NCBI GenBank assembly: GCA_036645575.1
Contig: JAVXNW010000083.1
Location: forward strand, 1-10,800
Origin: JAVXNW01 sp036645575
GTDB taxonomy: Bacteria > Bacillota > Clostridia > Christensenellales > Aristaeellaceae
Direction of reading: 5' to 3'
Length of the DNA: 10,800 bases
A program made the translations under genes and the position numbers. Shown piece after piece: positions 1-6,802 of this stretch (its first letter is position 1; every line of letters starts with the position of its first letter). The notes beneath the pieces were generated by a model, which saw only the letters and a program-made list of their open reading frames with translations, did no database searches and was not told the origin of the DNA.

Positions 1-110
1 TCTATCCCAATCCTACCGTAAAACCCTTAGCCCCCTTGATTCCATTGGCTTTTCCCCTATCGCGCATCGCCGATTACATGTAATTACACCCTCGCCTCAT
101 TTTACACGCC

Positions 111-143
111 AAAAACAAGAGACGCCCCTTCGGCCTCTCTTGT
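111..143 (-). terminator. Second minus-strand terminator in the left intergenic region
   Basis: Arms ACAAGAGA (115-122) and TCTCTTGT (136-143), with an inner GCC/GGC pairing around a five-base loop. On the minus strand the stem is followed by four to five T (111-115). The plus-strand side has no T-run. It lies about 250 bases beyond the operon terminator at 392-433, with no convincing gene between them. Confidence 0.6.
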
Positions 144-321
144 GCTGATTCCGTTTCAATTATCGCGCCCATTTTCGTTTTTCCGCCCGTCCCATCCATC
201 CCCTCGTTCCCGCCCCAAAAACCTTATTCTATATGGGTTTCCGGGGTCTCATGCCGCCCTTTCCCGCCATCTCCCAAGCCATCCCTCCATTTCATATAAT
301 TAGCCCTCTGACACCCACGAA

Positions 322-336
322 GCCACCCTTCCGTCA
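322..336 (-). repeat. 15-base repeat, inverted relative to its copy at 10654-10668
   Basis: The minus strand reads TGACGGAAGGGTGGC, identical over 15 bases to the plus strand at 10654-10668, with partial similarity beyond (TTCGTGGGTG versus CTCGGGGTTG). The opposite orientation relative to the other shared repeat shows that the two edges share modules rather than one collinear block. Confidence 0.6.
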
Positions 337-352
337 CGGCTGCGGCCGTGCT

Positions 353-386
353 GCCCACCTTTCGCGTTCAATAACCCGCGTGAGCG
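353..386 (+). repeat. Interspersed repeat, left copy
   Basis: GCCCACCTTTCGCGTTCAAT (353-372) is followed after AACCC by GCGTGAGCG (378-386). The same two blocks occur in the same orientation at 10761-10793. The word TTTCGCGTTC occurs again at 461-470, so the repeat also has a partial second copy on the other side of the terminator. Confidence 0.75.
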
Positions 387-391
387 CCAGC

Positions 392-433
392 AAAAACCCG
401 CCGGGAACGGTCAAACCGTTCCCAGCGGGTTTT
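392..433 (-). terminator. Strong terminator of the EAL / lipoprotein operon, possibly bidirectional
   Basis: A long stem: AACCCGC (395-401), a one-base mismatch, GGGAACGGT (403-411), loop CAA, ACCGTTCCC (415-423), then GCGGGTT (425-431). It is flanked by A5 on the left and T4 on the right, so it has a U-run in either direction. It lies about 57 bases past the lipoprotein stop. It is itself enclosed by a perfect 10-base inverted repeat, GCGTGAGCGC (378-387) and GCGCTCACGC (449-458). Confidence 0.85.
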
Positions 434-489
434 CCGCCGCAGCGTCGTGCGCTCACGCTTTTTCGCGTTCCACTTCGCGCGTTCCGCTT

Positions 490-2382
490 CTAACTTTCCG
501 CTTGCGCGTCCACGATGGTAAAGCGTCCGTCGTTGCTGGGCGAAATGATCTTCTTTTCTCGAATGGCATTTTCGAGAATGGTCGCAATGCGCTGGCCGGT
601 CTTGCTGCATGTGTTCATGTATTCGCTTGGAATGCTCCCATCCATCACGGCGACCGAGTACAGCTTCTTGGGATCGAGCGCCCCGCCCTTGTCGTCGGTG
701 ATCGTGCGCACGCGCTTGCCCGGCTCGGCGGCGGGCGCGTAGGCCACCCGAATGCCCGAAAAATAGTAGAACCAGCCGCGCAGGTCGTTGTCCACCGGCA
801 CCGCGTATTCAAGCGTCTTGATGAGGTCGCTGCCGCGCATCGTGACCTTCCAAAGTTCGCCCGCTTCCCCGGCGCGAAGGTCGGGCATCACCCGCATGAC
901 GTCTTGGGTGGTCACCTCGCCCTTGTACCACCGCCCGTTCACGCCCTTGCCGCTTGTCCGGCCGTCCTTTCCGTTGTCCATGAACAGCGCAACCTCGCAC
1001 CCGCCGCGCGCGCGCATCGCGTCGGTGATGAAGTTGCCCATTTCAAGCATGGTAAAGTCCTCTGAGGCGCTGCCCAAGACCTCTGGAGGCGCCTCAACCG
1101 ACGGCGACCTGTTCTCCGCGTCAACCATCCGAACGACGTCCTCGGCCGTCAGCGTGCCCGACACCATGCCCTGAAGCCCCTCGCGCAGCGCGTTCTGCGC
1201 GTTCTTAAGCGTCGGGAACACCGCGTAGCGCCCATGGGTGAGCGCGGGAACCAAGTCGGCGATCTCCGGGATGTCCGGCGGCGCGACGCCGTTGAGGCTT
1301 GAGTACATGGCGCCCGTGTCGCCGGCAAGCGCCAGCTGCCCCTCGGGCGTGCTGATGTACTCGAGCAGGCGCATCACCAGATCGTACTTTTCCTGGTGCT
1401 TTCCGTCGGCTAAGCGCTTGTCCACGCCGATGTAGCACACGGGGTACAGCCGCGCCCAGTCGCCGTCCGCTCCGGGATTAAAAAACGGCATGAGCGCAAA
1501 CTCGTCGGTGCACCCGGTTCGGTCAAAGCCCATGCGCGCAAGCAGCACCGAGTCTTCGATCATCGCGCACTTGCGGGTAAACAGCATCCGCTCGCGATCC
1601 TGATAGTGGACGAGCAGGTCCTCTTTGCGCAGGATGTCCTGGTCAATCAGCGTCTGAAAGGTTTGAAGCGCCGGGGCGAACTGGTCGCCAAAGCTGCCCT
1701 CGCCCGCGTCGTACCCGCTTAACCAGCGCCGATCCTCGGGCGTGCTGAAGCAATCCGCATAGCCATACCCCACAAACGCGGTGTCCAGCACCTCCGCGTT
1801 GCCCAGCCCCAACTGGAGCGAGCGCATGCCACTTTGCTCAATCGTGCGGCAAAGCGCGACAAATCCGTCAAAGTCGGTCGGCACTTGCCAGCCCTTTTCC
1901 GCAAACAGCGTCTTGTTGTAGACGATGCCGCGCACCTGCGCGGGGCCCGGCAGGTAGTACAATTTCCCGTCCCGCGCAATGCTTTCGAGCATGGCGGTCG
2001 TGTATTTCCCGGTAAGCGGCAGCGCCGAAAGCTCCAGCAGATTGTCCGCCCAATAGGCTTCGCCCACCTCAAGCGGCCACGTCATGACGACGTCTGTCAG
2101 GTCGCCGTTTTTGAGCCGCGCCTCGTATTCCACAATGCCCCTGTCCCAAGAGTAGTTGCCCACCTGAACGATGTCGATCTCGGGAAGCGCAATCTCCGCC
2201 GCCTTTTCAAAGGTGTTGATCGAAAAGGCGTTTTTGACCATGACGGTGATGGGCGTTCTTTGCGGGTCGGAAACTTTTTGCGTCAGAATGTCGGTCGGCC
2301 CCTTTTCGGGCGCGGGCGCGCAGGCCGCGAGGCCCAGCACCATGGCCGCTAGGATGAGCCCTGTGCAAAATCGCTTCATCAT
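490..2382 (-). CDS. Lipoprotein: family-1 extracellular solute-binding domain fused to a 5'-nucleotidase C-terminal domain
   Basis: A 630-residue predicted surface lipoprotein. Residues 1-20 form a lipoprotein signal peptide (basic MMKR, hydrophobic core, lipobox LAAC with the acylated Cys at 21). Residues about 40-420 look like a family-1 (sugar-type) solute-binding protein: the stretch YYLPGP...RGIVYNKTLFAEKGW at 142-165 is a typical hinge/ligand-face segment, and STPEG at 344-348 is also typical. Residues about 440-625 match the C-terminal substrate-binding domain of 5'-nucleotidases: MGNFITDAMRA (448-458), GEVTTQDVMRVMP (488-500), FSGIRVAY (541-548), LYSVAVMDG (574-582). The N-terminal metallophosphoesterase half of those enzymes is absent, so catalysis is not expected; binding of a nucleotide-like ligand is an inference. 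The ATG overlaps the stop of the upstream EAL gene by four bases (ATGA), implying translational coupling, and a G-rich ribosome binding site lies at about 2386-2399. No ABC permease or ATPase gene is nearby, which argues for a sensing rather than an import role. Confidence 0.88.
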   Translation of the reverse strand: MMKRFCTGLILAAMVLGLAACAPAPEKGPTDILTQKVSDPQRTPITVMVKNAFSINTFEKAAEIALPEIDIVQVGNYSWDRGIVEYEARLKNGDLTDVVMTWPLEVGEAYWADNLLELSALPLTGKYTTAMLESIARDGKLYYLPGPAQVRGIVYNKTLFAEKGWQVPTDFDGFVALCRTIEQSGMRSLQLGLGNAEVLDTAFVGYGYADCFSTPEDRRWLSGYDAGEGSFGDQFAPALQTFQTLIDQDILRKEDLLVHYQDRERMLFTRKCAMIEDSVLLARMGFDRTGCTDEFALMPFFNPGADGDWARLYPVCYIGVDKRLADGKHQEKYDLVMRLLEYISTPEGQLALAGDTGAMYSSLNGVAPPDIPEIADLVPALTHGRYAVFPTLKNAQNALREGLQGMVSGTLTAEDVVRMVDAENRSPSVEAPPEVLGSASEDFTMLEMGNFITDAMRARGGCEVALFMDNGKDGRTSGKGVNGRWYKGEVTTQDVMRVMPDLRAGEAGELWKVTMRGSDLIKTLEYAVPVDNDLRGWFYYFSGIRVAYAPAAEPGKRVRTITDDKGGALDPKKLYSVAVMDGSIPSEYMNTCSKTGQRIATILENAIREKKIISPSNDGRFTIVDAQAES

Positions 2383-4694
2383 TTTACCCCTACCCCCTTG
2401 TCACACATTTCCGATTCCCCATAGACCTGCGGGAACGCCAGCTTTTCAAATGCCATGATCGGCATGGGTCGCGCGAAAAAATAGCCCTGTATGTAGTCGC
2501 AGCCCAAGCGCTTGAGGATGTCCACCTGCTCGCGCTCCTCCACGCCCTCCGCCACCGTGCACATGGACAGCGCCTTGGCCATCCCGATGATGCTGCCCAC
2601 CACCGACTCGGTGCGCTCGACATTGCGCGCGCCCGGGCGGAAGAACACCCGGTCCAGTTTGAGCGTGTCCACCCGAATGTCCCGAATCATGTTGAGCGAG
2701 GAATACCCGCTGCCAAAGTCGTCCATGGAGCAGCCGAACCCGGCCTCGTGGATCTTTTTGATGATCTCGCTCAAATGCTCGACGTCTTCAAACACCGTGT
2801 TCTCGGTGAGCTCGATCTCGAGCAATTCGTGCGGCACGTGGTACTTGTCCGCCGTCAGGCAGTATTGGCTCAAGAAATAGCTGCTCTTTAGGTGAACGCG
2901 CGAGCAGTTGACCGACACCTTGACGGGGGTCAGCCCCTGATCCAGCCACTTGCGCAGCGCCTTGCAGACCTGCTCAAATACGTAAAAGTCGATCTGGCGA
3001 ATGAACCCGTTTTTTTCAAACAGCGCGACAAATTCGTCGGGGTAGATCATGCCATCGGTCTTGCTCTGCCAGCGCACAAGCGCCTCGGCCCCGCCGATTT
3101 GCTCGGTCTGCGTCACGTATTTGGGCTGCAAATACACCTGAAACTCATGGCCCGCCAGCGCCTCTTCCATCATGTCCTCCAGATGCTTTTCGCGGAAGAG
3201 CACCCGGCGCACCCGCTCGTCGTAAATCGCGTAGCGCAATTTGCCCCGCAGCTCGCTCACCCCTTCGCTGAGCGAAAGCTTCGCCCGGTCGATCATGTGC
3301 GCAAACGGCATCGCGCCATTGTCGATCACATACACGCCAAACTCGATGATCAGCGGCAGCCACGCGGAGCCGCCTTTCTCCACCGACCGGGCGCACGCCT
3401 TGTACCACTTGTCAAAGCGCGCGGTCAGCGCCGCCTCGCCTTGGTATTGCGCCAGAATGCAGTAGTTGTCGGCAAACAGCCTTCCCATGCACTCCTTGTC
3501 GCTGAGATCCCCGCCCAAGCCGTCTTCCACGCTGCGCAGGATGTCGTCACAGGCGTCGCGGCCAAACTGCTCGTTGAGCACCTTGAATTTTTCGATGTTC
3601 ATGTACACGAGCGCATATTGCGCCTTGCCCGACGCCGCGAGCAGCGACTGCGCAATCTCGTAAAAGCGCTCGATCGTGTTCCCCCCGGTGACCGGGTCCA
3701 CATAGGCGATCTGCTCAAGGCGCCGCTTGTTGCGGTAAAAGGTGAACGTCAGAATCGCAAAGAGCAGCGAAAAAGTCACCGTAATGAAGCCGCAGAAGAG
3801 CAGCGTGATGACCAAGAGGATGTTCGACTTCGCGTTGACCACCGCGACCGGCACAAAGGTCAGCAGGCTCCACTTTTGCTCGGCCAGCGGCGTATAGGTC
3901 ATGTATTCATGCGCGCCGTCAATCTTGAACTCCGTCTGCCCGCTCCGCCCGCTTGCGATATCGCGCTTGACTTTTTCAAGGCTCCGCCCGCTCACCACCG
4001 CCGCGTTTGTCAGGTAGTTCAAAATATTGTACCCCGACTTGAGCGCGGTGGGCGAACTTGAGCGCACCACCACGGTGCCGTCGTCCCGCACGATGTGCGC
4101 ATAGCCCTTTCCGCCAAAGGCGGTCATCGATAAATTTTTGTCAAATGTGCTCAGCTCATAGGCGCCGACCAGCGCCAACATGTGAAGGCCATCGACCGTC
4201 ACGCCATGAAGCGGCACGGCAAAGACGATGCACTCTGTTCCGTCGATGATCTGCGAGGTGGACATGGACTTTCTTCCTTCGATGACGACGTCCTGCAAGT
4301 ACGGGTCGCTCTTGAGCGACACCGCCTTTCCGGCGCTATCGTGGGCTATGCCGCTTGGATCGATCAGTAAAATACTTTGAAAGTCCCACAGCACCTGCTG
4401 GCTTTCAATGAGCGGAGCCAATTGGGCATAGGAGGGCGCTTGGGTGTTTTCCAAAACCGACGAAAGGGTGCCCAATACCGCAAATCGATCGTCGATGATC
4501 TTATCGACGCCGGTTGCGATTTGCCTGGATATCTCCTGCATGTATTCGCCGCTCTCGGCCTTCACCGTGGTTTGCAGCCGTTGATAATACTGAAAACACA
4601 GGGCGCTGACCAGCGCGCAGACCAGCGCAACCGAGATGAGTACGACCCCCCGAACCTTCTTGTCCTGAGAAGATACCATCTTGTATTTGTTCAT
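2379..4694 (-). CDS. Membrane Cache-sensor protein with degenerate GGDEF and intact EAL (c-di-GMP phosphodiesterase) domains
   Basis: A 771-residue inner-membrane signalling protein. TM1 is at about 15-37, an extracellular Cache-like sensor at about 40-290 (residues 128-162 resemble the dCache core) and TM2 at about 291-319, followed by cytoplasmic GGDEF (about 325-490) and EAL (about 500-755) domains. The GGDEF signature is replaced by GRLFADNY (404-411), so cyclase activity is not expected. The EAL domain keeps the residues known for catalysis and metal binding: EAL at 537-539, N596 (SVN), E628 (IELTE), D658 and D659 (MDDFGSGYSSL), K679, E716 (AEGVE) and Q736 (QGY). I infer hydrolysis of c-di-GMP, controlled by an outside signal. 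The start at 4694 is preceded by a weak GGTGA site; the ATG at 4679 has none. It is the first gene of a two-gene operon with the solute-binding lipoprotein, whose start overlaps this stop. A GTP-binding allosteric role for the GGDEF remnant is possible but unproven. Confidence 0.93.
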   Translation of the reverse strand: MNKYKMVSSQDKKVRGVVLISVALVCALVSALCFQYYQRLQTTVKAESGEYMQEISRQIATGVDKIIDDRFAVLGTLSSVLENTQAPSYAQLAPLIESQQVLWDFQSILLIDPSGIAHDSAGKAVSLKSDPYLQDVVIEGRKSMSTSQIIDGTECIVFAVPLHGVTVDGLHMLALVGAYELSTFDKNLSMTAFGGKGYAHIVRDDGTVVVRSSSPTALKSGYNILNYLTNAAVVSGRSLEKVKRDIASGRSGQTEFKIDGAHEYMTYTPLAEQKWSLLTFVPVAVVNAKSNILLVITLLFCGFITVTFSLLFAILTFTFYRNKRRLEQIAYVDPVTGGNTIERFYEIAQSLLAASGKAQYALVYMNIEKFKVLNEQFGRDACDDILRSVEDGLGGDLSDKECMGRLFADNYCILAQYQGEAALTARFDKWYKACARSVEKGGSAWLPLIIEFGVYVIDNGAMPFAHMIDRAKLSLSEGVSELRGKLRYAIYDERVRRVLFREKHLEDMMEEALAGHEFQVYLQPKYVTQTEQIGGAEALVRWQSKTDGMIYPDEFVALFEKNGFIRQIDFYVFEQVCKALRKWLDQGLTPVKVSVNCSRVHLKSSYFLSQYCLTADKYHVPHELLEIELTENTVFEDVEHLSEIIKKIHEAGFGCSMDDFGSGYSSLNMIRDIRVDTLKLDRVFFRPGARNVERTESVVGSIIGMAKALSMCTVAEGVEEREQVDILKRLGCDYIQGYFFARPMPIMAFEKLAFPQVYGESEMCDKGVGVK

Positions 4695-4820
4695 TTGTAT
4701 TCACCGACGCCGACAAGGCGTCTTGCAGCCTTTGCCATACGCCACTTCTCCCTCTGCAGGTGTGCGTCCATCGAGTCCTTCCACCTGTATGCGCCACCCA
4801 TTGCGCGGTGTGAAATACCA
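4695..4820 (-). promoter_or_regulatory. About 125-base structured 5' leader of the EAL / lipoprotein operon
   Basis: Between the promoter and the start codon, the transcript contains a six-base-pair hairpin (GACGCC / GGCGTC, 4706-4722) directly abutting the weak ribosome binding site GGTGA (4701-4705), and upstream a CAGGTG / CACCTG pairing. The layout could allow control of translation. I compared it by eye with c-di-GMP-I and -II riboswitch consensus motifs and found no convincing match. The rest of this intergenic stretch (4855-4966) shows only a direct repeat, GGCATTGCGG at 4921-4930 and 4939-4948. Confidence 0.4.
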
Positions 4821-4825
4821 TTCTG

Positions 4826-4854
4826 ATTATAGCAAAAGCGGCGCTGAATATCAA
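4826..4854 (-). promoter_or_regulatory. Strong sigma-A type promoter of the EAL / lipoprotein operon
   Basis: The minus strand carries TTGATA (4849-4854), a 17-base spacer (4832-4848) and a perfect TATAAT (4826-4831) preceded by TGC, which also makes it an extended -10. This is the best promoter match in the window. The start of transcription would be near 4819-4820, leaving a leader of about 125 bases. Confidence 0.8.
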
Positions 4855-4966
4855 GCGGTTGGTCATGCGAATATTTACATTACATTCCCTTCAAGGGCGA
4901 ATTGGATTTGCGCAGGGCGCGGCATTGCGGCCTTGGGCGGCATTGCGGCAAAATGGCGCGCAAAAA

Positions 4967-4994
4967 GCCGAGGACGGCCTATGCCATCCTCGGC
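4967..4994 (-). terminator. Rho-independent terminator of the hydrogenase operon
   Basis: Eight-base arms GCCGAGGA / TCCTCGGC enclose a further GGC/GCC pair around a short loop. On the minus strand the hairpin is followed by TTTTTG (4962-4966). It lies about 50 bases past the hndD stop, so it closes the five-gene transcript. Confidence 0.85.
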
Positions 4995-5045
4995 TGAACC
5001 GGCGTCACGCGCCTTTGCCCGGGCAAAGGCACGCGGAAGCGGGTT

Positions 5046-6788
5046 TTAGCGATAGCGCTCGCGCGCCATATAGCTCGTGTGCAGCAGCTCGTGCGCCTTG
5101 TGGGAGTTGGGCTTGCCCAGATAGTCCTTGTAAAGCGCGATGATCTCGGGGTTCTCGTGCGACTTGCGGATGGGCTTTGCGTTGTCCTCGTCGTAGAGCG
5201 CCTTGGCGCGCAGCACGCGGGGGTCGGTCTTTTCGCGCTGGGCGGGCGACACGATCGGCTGACCGCCGCCGTTGACGCAGCCGCCGGGGCAGCCCATGAC
5301 CTCGATGAAGGTATAGTGTTTCTTGCCTTCACGCACCTGATCGAGCAGGTAGCTGGCCATGCCGGTCGAGTGGACGACCGCGACGCTGACCTCGAGCCCC
5401 TTGAGGTTGAGCGTGGCTTCCTTGACGCCGATGAGGCCGCGCACCTGCTTAAACTCGACATCCTCGAGCGTATCGCCGGTGATGACTTCATACGCGGTGC
5501 GCAGCGCGGCTTCCATGACGCCGCCGGTCGCGCCGAAGATGACGCCCGCGCCGCTCGAAGCGCCCAGCAGGTGGTCAAAGTCGCCGTAGGGCAGGTTGGC
5601 AAAGTCGATGCCGGCCTGCTTGATCATGCGCGCAAGTTCGCGGGTCGTGATGACGATATCCACGTCCTTGACCTCGCCTTGCCCCATCTCGGGACGCTGG
5701 CACTCAAACTTCTTGGCCGTGCACGGCATGACCGAGACCACGACGATCTTGCTTGGGTCAATGCCTTCCTTTTCGGCAAAGTAGCTCTTGATCATGGCGC
5801 CTTCCATCTCGTGGGGGGATTTGCAGGTGGAGAGGTTGGGCAGGAAGTCCGGGTAATAGGTCTCGCAGTACTTGATCCAGCCCGGCGAGCAGGAGGTGAT
5901 CATCGGCAGCACCCCGCCGTTTGTGACGCGCTCGACCAGCTCGTTGGCCTCCTCCATGATGGTGAGGTCGGCGGCAAAGTCGGTATCGAACACCTTGTCA
6001 AAGCCCATGCGCTTGAGCGCGCACGCCATTTGACCGGTGACCGATGTGCCCATCGGGAAGCCAAATTCCTCGCCCAGCGCCGCGCGAACCGCAGGCGCGG
6101 GCTGCACGACCACGTACTTGTCGGGATCGGCAAGCGCCTCCCAGACGCGGCCGGTATCGTCCTTTTCGGTGAGCGCGCCGGTGGGGCATACGGCGATGCA
6201 CTGGCCGCAGTTGATGCACGGGGAATCGCCCAGCGACTCGCCCCACGCGCATTCAATCGAGGTATTGAACCCGCGCTTGACCGGCCCGATCACGCGCACG
6301 TTCTGAATTTTTTCGCATACGGCGACGCAGCGGCGGCACAGCACGCACTTTGCGTTGTTGCGCACGATTGAGGGGGAGACCTCGTCGATCGTGTGCGGCG
6401 TCATGGAGCCCTCGTAGCGGTTGGCGTCGCTGACGCCATATTCCTTGCACAGCGCCTGCAGTTCGCAGTTGGTGGAGCGGACGCAGGAGAGGCACTGCTT
6501 GTCATGGTTGGACAGGAGCAGCTCCAGGTTGATCTTTCGCGCCTCGCGCACGGCGGGCGTGTTGGTCTTGACCTTCATGCCCTCGGAGACCGGCATGACG
6601 CAGGCGGCGGCCATCGCGCGCGCGCCGGTATCCACCACGCACATGCGGCATGCGCCGATTTCGTTGATGCCGCTCAGGTAGCACAGCGTGGGAATGCGCA
6701 CGCCCGCGGTCTTTGCGGCCTCCAGCACGGAGGTTCCGGCGGGTACGGATACCGCTACGCCGTCAATCGTCAGGTTAATCATATTCAT
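5046..6788 (-). CDS. hndD: [FeFe]-hydrogenase catalytic subunit (HndD/HydA-type)
   Basis: The 580-residue catalytic subunit of an NAD(P)-linked multimeric [FeFe]-hydrogenase, which reversibly reduces protons to H2 in the cytoplasm. Domains in order: a plant-type [2Fe-2S] domain with C36, C47, C50, C63; a His-Cys segment with H95, C99, C102, C108; two [4Fe-4S] motifs with C148/151/154/158 and C191/194/197/201; then the H-cluster domain. The H-cluster motifs are L1 TSCSPGW (298-304), L2 MPCTAKKFE (354-362) and L3 EVMGCPGGCVNGGGQP (496-511). L1 has Ser where CpI-type enzymes have a second Cys. Length and the C-terminal LLHTSY...RERY tail fit HndD proteins, without the longer C-terminal extension found on some HydA proteins. 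The start at 6788 is chosen because AAGGAGG lies nine bases upstream and homology begins here; an upstream in-frame ATG at 6953 would overlap hndC and adds residues unlike the family. The gene lies 14 nt after hndC and is the last gene of the operon. Confidence 0.96.
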   Translation of the reverse strand: MNMINLTIDGVAVSVPAGTSVLEAAKTAGVRIPTLCYLSGINEIGACRMCVVDTGARAMAAACVMPVSEGMKVKTNTPAVREARKINLELLLSNHDKQCLSCVRSTNCELQALCKEYGVSDANRYEGSMTPHTIDEVSPSIVRNNAKCVLCRRCVAVCEKIQNVRVIGPVKRGFNTSIECAWGESLGDSPCINCGQCIAVCPTGALTEKDDTGRVWEALADPDKYVVVQPAPAVRAALGEEFGFPMGTSVTGQMACALKRMGFDKVFDTDFAADLTIMEEANELVERVTNGGVLPMITSCSPGWIKYCETYYPDFLPNLSTCKSPHEMEGAMIKSYFAEKEGIDPSKIVVVSVMPCTAKKFECQRPEMGQGEVKDVDIVITTRELARMIKQAGIDFANLPYGDFDHLLGASSGAGVIFGATGGVMEAALRTAYEVITGDTLEDVEFKQVRGLIGVKEATLNLKGLEVSVAVVHSTGMASYLLDQVREGKKHYTFIEVMGCPGGCVNGGGQPIVSPAQREKTDPRVLRAKALYDEDNAKPIRKSHENPEIIALYKDYLGKPNSHKAHELLHTSYMARERYR

Positions 6789-6802
6789 GGCAGGTATCCT
6801 CC

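Larger units (their letters stand above)
1..391. other. Left intergenic region without a convincing gene
   Basis: No long reading frame with a plausible start is present. The region holds the palindrome cluster at 73-88, the terminator at 111-143, a perfect hairpin CACGGC-TGCG-GCCGTG (335-350) and copies of repeats shared with the right edge (322-336 and 353-386). A 23-codon minus-strand frame at 224-295 has an AGAGGG-like site upstream, but too little else to call it a gene. The palindromes at 73-88 may belong to the control region of a minus-strand gene left of the window. Confidence 0.6.

Noticed and set aside
233..493. An 86-codon plus-strand frame in the left region
   Set aside because: It runs through the terminator hairpin and the repeats, lacks a ribosome binding site and has a Pro/Arg/Phe-rich composition unlike a real protein.
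2892..4061. A 389-codon plus-strand open frame opposite the EAL gene
   Set aside because: It lies fully antisense to a gene with clear catalytic motifs, and its His/Arg-rich composition is typical of antisense frames in GC-rich DNA.
4695..4820. A c-di-GMP riboswitch in the leader of the EAL operon
   Set aside because: ACGCACA and GGCAAAGGC recall pieces of the c-di-GMP-I motif, but the order, spacing and paired regions do not match, so no riboswitch is called.
5079..6371. A 430-codon plus-strand open frame opposite hndD
   Set aside because: It is a shadow of the conserved hydrogenase gene, made possible by GC-rich wobble positions. Its translation is rich in Ala, Arg, His and Val without recognisable motifs.
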